Positions 22,735 to 32,846 of a stretch of DNA of 64,000 nt are shown in pieces. Source of the stretch: Progne subis subis (taxonomy: Eukaryota; Chordata; Aves; Passeriformes; Hirundinidae); assembly GCA_022316685.1 (NCBI GenBank), contig JAKJHU010000990.1, forward strand, positions 1 to 64,000, written 5' to 3'. Position numbers and translations under genes: made by a program. How positions within the stretch are numbered: the first letter of the stretch is position 1; each line of letters starts with the position of its first letter. The notes beneath the pieces were generated by a model. The model saw nothing but the letters and a program-made list of their open reading frames with translations. It did not search any database and had not been told where the DNA came from.

Positions 22735-23620
22735 TGAGGCTGTGGGCACCTGGAAAAGAAGGACAGTTCCTTTCTATAGGAAGGAAACCACAGAACCTCA
22801 TTGTTTTGAAGGCAGATGAGAGGCACTCACCAGAGGCCAAGGCAAGCCAGACCTATTTGTCCTTGCAGCATTTTTTCTGAGAGCAACCTTCAGATATATG
22901 GAGAGTTTGGAGGTGGATTTCCATTTGAACCATGGGTGCCTGTACCAGAATGACAATTCTCCTCCACAGGAAGGAAAGGGCAGAGCCTCAGTGTTTCAAA
23001 GGCTGATTAGAGATTGTCCCAGAGAGGCTGAGGCCAATGCCAGCAAGATCTGTTTGTCTTGTCTGCTTCTGTCTGGTAGCAATCCTTGGTTAAAAGAGAA
23101 TTTGGGAGGCCAAATCCCAGTTTTGTCCATGGGTGGCTGGACAAGCACAGTTCTTTTCCATAGGAAGAACCCCTAGTGTTTCAAAGGCAGATGAGAGCTG
23201 GCTCTCAAGAAGCCAAGGAACCTGGACATTCCTGGCAGCTTTTTATCTGGAAGCTTTCATTTGATATATGGAATTTCAGAGGCGGATTCCCAATTTTGGC
23301 CATGCACACCTGGATTTGAAAGATGTGTTTTCCATGGCAAGAAAAGCAGGCCTCCACAGTGTTTTGAAGGCAGGCAATAGGTGGCCCCAAAGAGGCCACG
23401 ACCATCCAGAGCTGTCTGTTCTGTCAGGTTTCATTTGGGAACAATCCTTGGATATAATCAAATTTGTAGGTAGAATCCAAATTTTCGCCATGGGCACCTG
23501 GAGGAGAAAGACAGTTCTTTCCCACAGAAAGGAAAGCACACAACCTCAGGGTTTCAGGGGCAGATGAGAAGTGACCCTCAACATGCCAAGGTCAGCTGGA
23601 CCAGTCAGGCAGCCCCCAGG
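22735..23620. repeat. Tandem array, ~190-bp diverged units
   Basis: About five units. The anchor TGGGCACCTGGA-like word recurs near 22743, 22933, 23130, 23300 and 23490, each followed by GACAGTTC-TTTCC-like sequence, then GTTTCAAAGGCAGATGAGAG, then a CAGCTTTTTATCTG-like stretch. Units differ strongly from one another, so the array is old. Confidence 0.7.
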
Positions 23621-23639
23621 AGGCCAAACCAGCCAGACC

Positions 23640-24130
23640 TGTTCCATGTTCCCTTGGATCCATGGTGCCCTACAGCATCAAAATTGCCCCTTGGTTCCAT
23701 GAAGCCTTGCAATGTCAAAATGGTTTGGTCGTTTCCATGGGGATGAAAAATAAACCCAATGGCCCTTAGGTTACTTGAAGTCTCAGAGTGTCACAATGAT
23801 TTCCATGACTCCGTAAGTTCCTGCAGTGTCACAGTGTTCCCTTGGCTCCATTGGGCTCCCCAGGATCACAATGCCCCTTGGTTCCACAAGGCCTGGCTGT
23901 GTCACACTGGCCCCTTGCTTCCATGGGGACCCTTGGTGTCACAATGACCCCTTGTTTCCATGAGACCTGGCAGTGTCACAGTGGTTGCCTTGGTTCTGTG
24001 GTGTCACAATGGCCCTTTGGTTCCGTGGGGACTCACAGTGTCAGAATGCTCTCACGTCTTCCATGAGGCCCTGCAGTGTCACAGCTGCTCCTGGGTTCCA
24101 CAAGGCCCTGCAGAGCCCCTTGATTCACAC
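23640..24130. repeat. Minisatellite, ~40-bp units
   Basis: Repeated words GGTTCCATGAGG/GGTTCCACAAGG and CAGTGTCACA-TGGCCCC, spaced 35-45 bp, about eleven degenerate units. Similar to the array at 2940-3175 but in the opposite orientation. Confidence 0.7.
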
Positions 24131-24136
24131 GGCCTC

Positions 24137-24664
24137 TGTCGTGGTTTGGACTCATGGGCTGAGATGAGGACTGGGAGAAAAACACTCTGAAGGAAAAAGA
24201 GGTTCAAATTTAAAGGTATAAAGTAAATTTATTAGTCAAAGGAAGATAATGAGAAGTAAAATGAGACTTTAAAACAACTTTTTTGCCCCCCAGCCCCTCC
24301 CTCTTTCCCACCGATAGCACAGGGAGACAGAGAGTGGGGGTTTTTGTCAGTTCATTACCCAAGATCTTTCTCTGCTTAGGAAGAGATTTTCTTCTGTTGT
24401 GTCATGAGTCCCTCGCACAGGCAAAACAGTCTTCCCAATACTGTTGTGGCATGGGACACTTGTGAGTGGGCTGCAGTCTTTCAAGGATAGGCTGCTCTAG
24501 TTTGGAAGCAAAGGCCCTCTTTATCTCTGGGAGCGAGAGCCCTCTCTCTCTGTTCAAGTCTCTCACTGGATCACAGTTTCCTATGGCATCTACCTCTCGG
24601 TTTTTTGTTCTGAGATTCAGGTGGTTTTAGAGTCTTTTTGCCTTCTGCAAAGCTCTGAGCCAGA
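24137..24664. mobile_element. LTR-like fragment
   Basis: Starts TGTCGTGGTTTGGACTC, a typical tip of avian LTRs, and carries GACTAATAAATTTAC on the minus strand. The other edge and any target duplication could not be identified. Confidence 0.35.
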
Positions 24665-25246
24665 TGCAAAAAAGAGACGAAGACTTCAGGTTCTGATTTT
24701 TCAAGGTTGCGCGCTTCGTTTATTGTTTCTTATCTTACAGTTTTCTTAGTGCCCAACAAAGGTCTGTGCAGCTGCCTGGGCATCTGGTGACTCCTCGACT
24801 CCTCCTGAACTGGGCTGTCATCTTTTATACTAATTGCTACGTGTTCTTTATTTATCATTATTTGCCAATACCTATCACTTATACTAAAAAGGTCATCCCT
24901 ACTTTGACCCAATCTCTTGAAATTACTTTGTGCCACCATCACTGCAGAGAATGGAGTGAGGGAAGAAGAAAGAAGAAGCAGGAGACAACGCCCCAAATCC
25001 TCCATCTTGCTCCCATTCACTTCCATACTAAAAACCCAAACCTACTGTTTTCTCACCCTGTGATAAGCTAAACTACTATCTTTCACACTCTTGTGGCTTG
25101 CAATCCTTCCCGCAGTGCAGGAAGCCTTTCCCATGGACTGAGATCAAAGCCAATGTCCCTCTGGGCTCTGGGCCAGGGTCCCAGACCCCTCGTGTCCAGG
25201 TCCCTGACCCTCCAGGTCAGCCAAAGGAATGCCCTGGACTCCAACA
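24665..25246 (-). mobile_element. Probable solo LTR, ERVK-like
   Basis: On the minus strand it starts TGTTGGAGTCCAGGGC, includes TATAAAAG, then AACAATAAACGAAGCGCGC, and ends TCTTTTTTGCA. About 582 bp. Flanks GCCAGA and GTTAAC do not match, so one edge may be wrong or the element is truncated. It lies about 1.5 kb upstream of OR-2. Confidence 0.5.
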
Positions 25247-26685
25247 GTTAACTACTATTATATATTTATAAATAAATAATCCTTAATTAACTCCATTTGA
25301 CTACTATTACATACCTAGATAATTATAATCCTTAATTAACTGTAGTAGGTTTCCTACTCTTCCTCTTACATTTTAGAAAAATATGCTTCTAAATACATTC
25401 CTGAAATACTCTATAGTCATAGTATCAGGAAAAGAACCTACGGGAAGAGCATTCTGGTTTTTAACTAGAGTGTGATCAGTCATAAAACAAGCAGGGCAAA
25501 GAAGCCCATGGTCCTATTCAAATGGATTTACCCACAGCTGTGTAACTGGGGCAACTGAATCTCCTATTGGATGTTCCTGTAAAATATACGAATTAATCAA
25601 CCTTAATAAACTCTTGCAATCTATGGCTGGGCATGCCACTCCCCTGATCTTGTCACTGTCATCTGGAGCTCTCAGGGAGGCTCTGGCATTTGCAGCAGCT
25701 GAGTCAGGCACTGCCCTTGGGATTGCTGCCAGGCAGCTGTGTCCATGGGAATGGGGTGTCCAAGCTTGCCTGTCACCTGTGGGGCTGTGGGCAAAGCAGC
25801 CCATGGGAAAGGGGAATGAGCTGAGCCCCCTCCCTGAGATCCCATCATGGGCACACCCGGGGATCCCCTTGCTGTGTCCTTCCAAGCTCTGAGCTGCCCT
25901 CCTGGCTGCAAATCTGTGCCATAGCCTCTGGGAGTTCCCTGAATGTCCCATGGGGAAGTGCAGAGATGCCAGAGCTGAGGAAATGCTGTTGGGTTTGCCA
26001 AGGGAGCCGTGAGTGTCCTTGGCAGAAGGGGGTGCTGAGCCCTTGCCCAGAGACCTTTGGAGAGGCTGAGACATTCAGGGATCCCTCTGCTCTGGGCAGG
26101 GTCTGGTTTATCCCAGGGTGACACGGGAGTGTGATTGTGCTCTGATTGCAGCCAAAGGTGCAAACCCAGGGCAGTTGGGAACAAGCCCATCCAGCCCCTC
26201 ACCTTCCCAAAGCCACAGGGAATCCTTTGCCTCTCACATCTCTCAGTGGCAAACTCTGAGTGCAGCAGAAATGCTGGGGAATTCTGATCTCAGAGAACTA
26301 GGAATAATGTGTGGGCAGGAAAATAATGGCTAAAATTCCTTCCTGCTCTCCAAGCCCTTTAGGAGTGCAGATGGGAACAAGCCTGTCTGCATTAGGAATG
26401 ATGCCAGTCACAAATCCTGAATATCCATCCTTGTCCCTCTGCCACGTGGCCACAAACCCAGGGTAGCAGGGCAGAGATGTCTCCTGGAGAGCCCCCCATG
26501 CACAGGCCTGGCTGCTCCTGGCACAGTCAGACAGCACAAGTAGAGCTCAGGCAGGGACCTGGGTGAAGGTTTTCCCAGAGCAGGAACAAGGGTGGGTGAG
26601 TCACAGCAGGACAGTCTACAGGGAATGGCCTAGGTTTGGCTCAAAGCAGCCTCTGCTGACTTGTCACTGTCCTTTATCCATGACC
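25247..26685. other. Upstream region of OR-2, unassigned
   Basis: The first 250 bp are AT-rich; the rest is GC-richer. The 186-codon minus frame 26074-25514 is unsupported by any family resemblance. The block that precedes OR-1 and OR-3 is absent. A weak acceptor-like CCATGACCAG ends at 26687. Confidence 0.35.
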
Positions 26686-26710
26686 AGGTCCCCATGGGCA
26701 GGCACAGGAA

Positions 26711-27643
26711 ATGTCCAACAGCAGCTCCATCAGCCACTTCCTCCTGCTGCCATTGGCAGACACGCGGCAGCTGCAGCTCCTGCACTTCTGCCTCTTCCTG
26801 GGCATCTCCCTGGCTGCCCTCCTGGCCAACGGCCTCATCATCAGCGCCGCAGCCTGCGGCCACCTCCTGCACACGCCCATGTTCTTCTTCCTGCTCAACC
26901 TGGCCCTCACCGACCTGGGCTACATCCTCACCACTGTCCCCAAAGCCATGCACAATTCCCTCTGGGACACCAGGAACATCTCCTACACAGGATGTGCTGC
27001 ACAGCTATTTTCCTATATGTTCTTCATGTCAGCAGAGTTTTATCTCCTGACTGTCATGTGCTACGACCGCTACGTGTCCATCTGCAAACCCCTGCACTAC
27101 GGGACCCTCCTGGGCAGCAGAGCTTGTGCCCATATGGCAGCAGCTGCCTGGGCCAGTGCCTTTCTCTATTCACTGATGCACACAGCCAATACATTTTCCC
27201 TGCCCCTGTGTCATGGCAATGTCCTGGGCCAGTTCTTCTGTGAAATCCCCCCAGTCCTCAAACTCTCCTGCTCCAAATCCAATCTCAGGGAACTTGGGCT
27301 GATTGCAATTAATTCCGCTTTAGCAACTGGTTGTTTTATTTTCATTGTTTTCTCGTATGTGCAGATCTTCAGGGCTGTGCTGAGGATCCCCTCTGAGCAG
27401 GGACGGCACAAAGCCTTTTCCACATGCCTCACTCACCTGGCTGTGGTGTCTCTGTTTATCAGCACTGGCATATCTTCTTATTTTAAGCCCCCCTCCCTCT
27501 CCTCCCCATCCCTGCATCTGGCCCTGTCAGTTCTGTACTCAGTGGTGCCTCCAGCCCTGAACCCCCTCATCTACAGCCTGAGGAACCAGGAGCTCAAGGC
27601 TGCAGTGTGGAGACTGATGACTGGATGGTTTCAGGAGCATTAA
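26711..27643 (+). CDS. OR14-like olfactory receptor OR-2, intact
   Basis: 310-codon, single-exon odorant receptor, a plasma-membrane G-protein-coupled receptor expected in olfactory neuron cilia. Visible hallmarks: N-glycosylation site NSS at residues 3-5, Asn40 of TM1, PMFFFLLNLALTD at 56-68, Cys95, MCYDRYVSICKPLHY at 116-130, extracellular-loop-2 cysteines 167, 177 and 187, KAFSTC at 234-239 and NPLIY at 284-288. The short N-terminus and the wording are those of the bird-expanded OR14/gamma-c class. The ATG is chosen because it aligns with OR-1 and OR-3. AATAAA lies at 27674. The coding frame is intact but its upstream DNA differs from that of OR-1 and OR-3, so expression is uncertain. Confidence 0.92.
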   Translation: MSNSSSISHFLLLPLADTRQLQLLHFCLFLGISLAALLANGLIISAAACGHLLHTPMFFFLLNLALTDLGYILTTVPKAMHNSLWDTRNISYTGCAAQLFSYMFFMSAEFYLLTVMCYDRYVSICKPLHYGTLLGSRACAHMAAAAWASAFLYSLMHTANTFSLPLCHGNVLGQFFCEIPPVLKLSCSKSNLRELGLIAINSALATGCFIFIVFSYVQIFRAVLRIPSEQGRHKAFSTCLTHLAVVSLFISTGISSYFKPPSLSSPSLHLALSVLYSVVPPALNPLIYSLRNQELKAAVWRLMTGWFQEH

Positions 27644-27779
27644 ATTGCTGTCCAATTTCTGCTAAATACTTCTAATAAAAGTAATCTTTGATACTTCCTG
27701 TTAGCTTCATTTTGGAGCATCTTTTTCTTTGTTTTCCTTTTTTTTTAATCTTGTCCACAGAGAAATCTTATGGTTTGTG

Positions 27780-29100
27780 CCATTTCACATTCTGGTTCTC
27801 TCCACCTCCCCTGTGGTCACCGACTGTGTAAATGAGGGGCTGTTATTTTAATTGCTTTAAATGAACTGAAAGATCTCCCAGGCTAGTTTTCTGCAGAGAT
27901 CCCCCTTTTGTTCCGTTCTCTGGAGCTGCAGCAGCAATGTCTGTGTGCAGAGCTGGGGGCAGATCAGTGCTGGCACAGCAGCTGTGCCCAGGAGCAGCAG
28001 CACTTGGTGCTGCCAGTGCTGCTCCCGTGCCCCTGCCCCGCTGCCCTCCTGGCCCTGCTGTTGCTGTAGGGCCTGAGTGCTCTCGGGGCCGGGCACAGTG
28101 CTGGGGGTGGCAGTGCCGGGGCTGCAGCAGGGACAGGCCATGGGCACTGCTGGGGCAGCGCTGACGCCTCAGGGCAGGGCCTGGGGGCTCCAGGCTCCTT
28201 GCCCAGGCTCTCTCCAGAACACGCCCAGGCCAATGCTCAGCAGAGAAAAGCCCCGTGAGCAGCCCCAGGGTGGCCGTGGGCAGGCTGGGGGCAAACAGCA
28301 TGGCTGGGGCTCTGCAAGGTCCCTGGGGGAGACGGGAAGGAGCAGCAGAGCAGGGGCTGATCCATCCCCACTGCGCTGGACACCCCAGGGCAGCGTCCCA
28401 CAGCGTCCTCATGCACCTGCCAACAACATCCCCCCCTCTGCAGCCCTGGCCTCTCCCCCAGCTCACACAGGTGCCGCATCCTTGCAGGCACAGACACGGC
28501 AGCACTGGCTCAGGAGCCCCTGTTTGCACTGCCCAGAGCAGGTGTGAGCACCCCCATGGTGTTGGTGTGGGGAGATGAACCTGAGGGAGCACACATGCCA
28601 TCAGCCCCTGGGGCCAGGAAGGGCTGGGGGACAGGAGGGAAACCACTCAGGTTTGTGGTGGCCTCTGAAGTCAGCCAGAAAGTTTGTTCCATGAGCTGTG
28701 AGTTTCCTGTGCCACTGCAGGTGTTGTTGCTCAGAGCCAGGGCTGCCTGGCAGCCGCCTCCAAACTGCCCTCAGCATTTTCTATGTCTCACCTTGGCTTT
28801 CTTTCCCCTTCCTGGTGCAAATTTCTTAATTTTGCCCTTCTCTGTTCCGTCCCCTGCAAACAGACCATCCCTGGTTGCCCTTTTGTCTCTGGCCCCATTC
28901 CCCGTTTCAGTTCCTGAGCTGGCACCACGGGAATGTCCGCTGGGGAGCAGGATCATCCTCCAAGTGCTTCAGGAATTGTCTGCAGGCTCCTGCAGGACTG
29001 ACAGAATGGGCTTTGGGAATGTGAGGAGAAGCTGAGGGACCTGGGCTGCTGGATCCTGTGGAGGCCCAGGGCTCATACTGCCACTGCTGCAAGGGTGGTT
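27780..29100. repeat. OR 3'-flank block, unit 2
   Basis: Second copy of the OR 3' flank, inverted relative to 17336-18760. The minus-strand frame 28646-27843 stays open for 267 codons here, the longest of the three copies, but conservation looks non-coding. Confidence 0.7.
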
Positions 29101-29407
29101 TCAGAGAATCACAGAATCAGCCAGGCTGGAAAAGACCTTGGACATCATCAAGTCCAACCTGTGCCCTGACACTGCCTTGTCTCCCCTGAGCCTCCTCTTC
29201 TCCAGGATAAACAACCCCAGCTCCCTCAGCCCCTCCTCACAGGACTTGTGTTCCAGACTCCTTACCAGCTTGTTGCCCTTCTCTAGACACACTCCCACCC
29301 CTCCATGTCTGTTTAAATTCGGGATCCCAGAACTGGACACTGCCCAAGCAGTGCCAAGCACAGGGGAAGAATCACTGCCCTGCTCCTGCTGGCCACACTG
29401 CTCCTGA
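29101..29407 (-). mobile_element. CR1 LINE 3' end
   Basis: Starts with the reversed CR1 tail (AGAGAATCACAGAATCAGCC) and continues into CR1 coding wording on the minus strand. Mate of 17020-17332. Confidence 0.85.
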
Positions 29408-29560
29408 TCCGTAGGAGTATGGAAATAGTGGTGAGGGGTGGGGACAAAGTCTGATTTATCATCAGCCATGAAGGGTCTTGATTTTCATGTCAATTTAGAT
29501 TGCATTTAATGTGCTGAGGATCAATATAAATGGGACATTACTGATATCAATTTATAAAGA

Positions 29561-30403
29561 TGTAGTAAATGAAAATTATTTATTTTAATTGTAACTATAA
29601 CAATATTTTAGAAATATATATTGTTTAGAAAATATAAAGAAAATTCCTCAGTAAAGGAAAAATTAGATGTGAGTAGTATTACAAAGCAGATGGACCCCTT
29701 GGCAGATGCTACATGAGAAAAATAAGATACAGGATGCACTTTGAGATAAGCAAGAGTTTCAAAGCTGGATTGGCCAAAGCTGGGACTACTCCAAGGTAGG
29801 GAGATGGGCCCTTTGCAGAGATATGGGATACAGGATGTGTTAAGACATAACTGGCCTTGAGATGGACAAAGTGGGGACTATTCCAAGGTAGGGAGTTTTG
29901 GTGGTGGTTGATCCATGAAATAATTACTTTTTGGAACATAATGCTTAGTTATGTATAACACAAAAGTCAGAGCACATGAACAACCAGTAAAGGTTATTCA
30001 TAGGACGAGAGGAAGATGCTGAGCCTTCCTCTGAAGACCACCAAAAAGCCAAGAAGACCCCCTAACAACAAGTGGAGCATGCGCTATGTAGTATAGCAAC
30101 ATAGATTTTAAGAATTGAAAATAGAAAGAGATTTACAAGAAATATTAATGAATATGTATTAGCATACAGTATATAAGTCTAAGTTGGATTACTTTGTTTT
30201 GTAAATGAGGTAGGGTGAGAAAGCCCCCTCTGTACCCCGGTCATTTTGCTTATGCTTTATCTGAACATTATTTATCTTTAATTCATCACTGCCCGATTTT
30301 TGTATATGCTTGATTATAAAATGCTACTTAAATAAAATTGCATTGCTGCTAAATTCAACTCTGTTGCTTATTAAATTAGACATATAGACCTTCATTTATA
30401 ACA
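29561..30403 (+). repeat. Provirus B 5' LTR
   Basis: 843 bp, TGTAGTAAATG...TTTATAACA. A TATA box candidate TATATAAG is at 30170-30177 and the poly(A) signal AATAAA at 30331-30336, giving a U3-R-U5 order. Confidence 0.9.
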
Positions 30404-30406
30404 ATT

Positions 30407-30424
30407 TGGTGCCAAAACCCGGGA
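30407..30424 (+). other. Primer-binding site, tRNA-Phe type
   Basis: TGGTGCCAAAACCCGGGA lies 3 bp after the LTR and differs from the complement of the tRNA-Phe 3' end (TGGTGCCGAAACCCGGGA) at one base. Confidence 0.8.
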
Positions 30425-31340
30425 GATCCAGCCTGGGGAAGGATGGCTAGTCTCAGGAAGGAGCTCCTCACCAGCTCTTTTAAGGTGGTCCCGAGCTTAG
30501 ACCAAGATCTCTTGGAGAAGGAGTTCCAAAAACGGTAAGTAAAAGATGCCAGCAATAGGAGGCACGTACAAAAGCGCCTGTTGGAGTGCCAGCTGAAGGT
30601 AAAGGTGCCTGTAAAACCTCTTGTGCACAAGAACTGTGTGGGAAAATGGACAGTGTAAGTATCACGGGGTTGAGCAGGTGGGCAGCTGTATATTTGTGTG
30701 TGTGCAGAATATCTAAAATGGGGACTGGTAGCCCAGACCCCTGAAGCGAGTGTGAACCTCCCAGTACCGCGTTTTTTGCTCTCTGTGAGGAGACCAGCCG
30801 GGAAAGGAGGGAAGTGAAAAGAGAGAATGAGTGAGGTTCCCTGGGAGGGACTGGCAGGGAGGGTCCCTGCCCGAGAACCCAGGGGAAGGTCCTCGAGGAG
30901 AAGGGAGCGATCTGATCACTGGGTGAGGTGAATAAGGAGGGGAGCAATTGAGTCAAGTTCAATTTTCTTTGAGAAGAAAAGCTGGTAACTTTAGTTGCTA
31001 ACTTTAGTAGTAGACTAAGAGGGATTGCAGGGGGAAGTGGCTAGAAGGACATAGTCAGGGAAGACAGATTGGGAGAAAGATTGGAATTAGGCATGAGGCA
31101 AACAAAAGACAAGATAGTGCAAGAGAATAATAAGTGAGAGGACTGAACCCCAAAGGGAGTGAAGGAGACCAAGATTCTCCTGGTACCGGGGGTTTCTTGG
31201 TTTGCTGCCACCAAAAACGGGTCTGAGAAAAAGTAAGTCCTTAGACCCAGGGGCTGTGAATTATTATGAAGGAAATTCACAGGAGCCTGGTATACCTGGG
31301 AACTGTGAGGGGGGTTCTCAGAAGGGGAGCATCCCTCAGG
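30425..31340 (+). other. Provirus B leader with splice donor
   Basis: Leader between the primer-binding site and gag. A strong donor ACG|GTAAGT lies at 30535-30540, suitable for making spliced env or accessory-ORF messages. In provirus A this GTAAGT is lost. The rest has short open frames only. Confidence 0.55.
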
Positions 31341-32846
31341 ACAGTCCACTGGGGATGATGTTACAATACTGGAATGCATGTGAATCCAAAGAGGAAAAAG
31401 TAAGCAGAAAATGATTAATTATTGTATGTTTGAATGGACAAAGGAAATGATCCGGAAAGATAATTTATATTGGCCAAAGTCCGGATCCTTTGAAGGTTGG
31501 ATTTGCCAGGCTTTGAATTTGTATGTGAATTCAAATGAATTTTTAATCAGGAAGAAAGCGAATATGCTGCTCTGTGGCTTCCCAGGGGAAAGGGTGAATT
31601 TGTCTCTTGAAGGCAAGGAATCAAGGATTTTCCAATCTATCCTTTACAAACTAGAGGGCAAGCAGCCAAACAAGACAGACACGAGCCCCAGGATCCGTTA
31701 GATCACCTCCCACCCCCTTATAGGCAACCTAATCAGCCCGTTCAACCCCAAGCCCCCGAGGGTCCTCCTGTAAATGCAAACACACCCCCTATTCAGGAGG
31801 AGCCAGTAGCACATAGAACTAGAGGTGGGGGGACAGGGAGAAGTGATGATGGGGATGGGGAAGCAAAAATGGAAGATGGACTACACCCGCTTAGAAAAGT
31901 TCCAATGGCAAACCCAGAACAGAGACCTATTGGTGATGTGAGTGTTCCCCTGAACACAGGGGATGTCAGGGAGTTTAAGAAGGAGATGGGCAGGCTGCTA
32001 GAGGATCCTCTTGGAGTGGCAGAGAGATTAGATCAGTTCTTGGGGCCAAATATATACACCTGGGTGGAACTGCAGTCTATCTTAGGAATCTTGTTTACCA
32101 TGCAAGAAAGAGAAATGATTAGACCTTCAGGAATGAGGGTTTGGGATAGAGAATGTCAGGAGCCAGACCAGGGGGATCAGAAATGGCCTATGCAAGATCC
32201 AGGTTGGAATAATCAGAATGAAAGACACAGGCAGAATAGGAGTGATCTCTGGTGGATGATTATCCAAGGAATCCGGGAAGCAGTGCCCAAGGGGCAGAAT
32301 ATAAGGAAAGCTCTAAGTGAGCACCAAGGGAAGGATGAACCCCTGACAGACTGGTCAGAAAGACTAAGAAAAGCCTTGCAGTTATATTCAGGTGTAGACC
32401 CCAACACTGCAGCAGGACAGGTCCTTTTGAAAACACAATGTGCAGCTAAGGCCTGGGGCACATCAGGAAGAAGCTGGAAAATTGAGAAAATTGGCAGGAT
32501 AGGGGGCTTCAGGAATTGTTAAGAGAAGCACAGAAAGCGTATGTGAGAAGAGATGAGGAGAGGCAAAAGACAAAACCACAGATTTAATGGCAGCAGTCAA
32601 GGAAACACAGACAACCATGAATACAGAGAAGCGCTCAGGAAAGAACAAACAACAGAAAAAGGCAGGTCCCACCTCTGGGGATATGAGACCCACGTGTTTT
32701 TCCTGTCACCAGAAAGGACACTTACAAACTTCTTGTCCTACCTCCAGGCATACAGGACACACTTGTTTTTATTGCCACAAAAAGGGACATGTACAAAATT
32801 CTGTAGAAATAGGCAGCAAGATGAGAAAATGTTTCAAGAAGACTAG
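31341..32846 (+). pseudogene. gag: Class I retroviral gag, provirus B (broken)
   Basis: Matrix wording begins near 31348 (LGMMLQYWNA), MINYCMFEWTKE follows at 31411, and a 1-bp loss near 31540 relative to A shifts the frame. The proline-rich linker is followed by the capsid ORF 31869-32522 (MEDGLHPLRK, GPNIYTWVELQSIL), frameshifted near 32470. Nucleocapsid ORF 32587-32868 carries two CCHC knuckles (CFSCHQKGHLQTSC; CFYCHKKGHVQNSV, where the last cysteine is displaced by a frame error). The in-frame terminator is UAG at 32844-32846 with GGGGGTCAGGAG behind it. Confidence 0.8.
32844..32846 (+). promoter_or_regulatory. Gag-pol UAG read-through site
   Basis: GAC-TAG-GGG-GGT-CAG matches the layout of the murine-leukaemia-type gag-pol junction, where a UAG followed by G is read through about once in twenty times to make Gag-Pol. 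It is conserved at 13159-13161 in provirus A, and the frame continues into protease on the far side. A downstream pseudoknot was not tested. Confidence 0.65.

Noticed and set aside
25514..26074. 186-codon minus-strand frame upstream of OR-2
   Set aside because: No recognisable domain, overlapping alternative frames of similar length, no start or splice context.
26563..27243. 226-codon frame overlapping OR-2 in another frame
   Set aside because: Shadow of the OR-2 coding sequence; the OR frame carries all family motifs.
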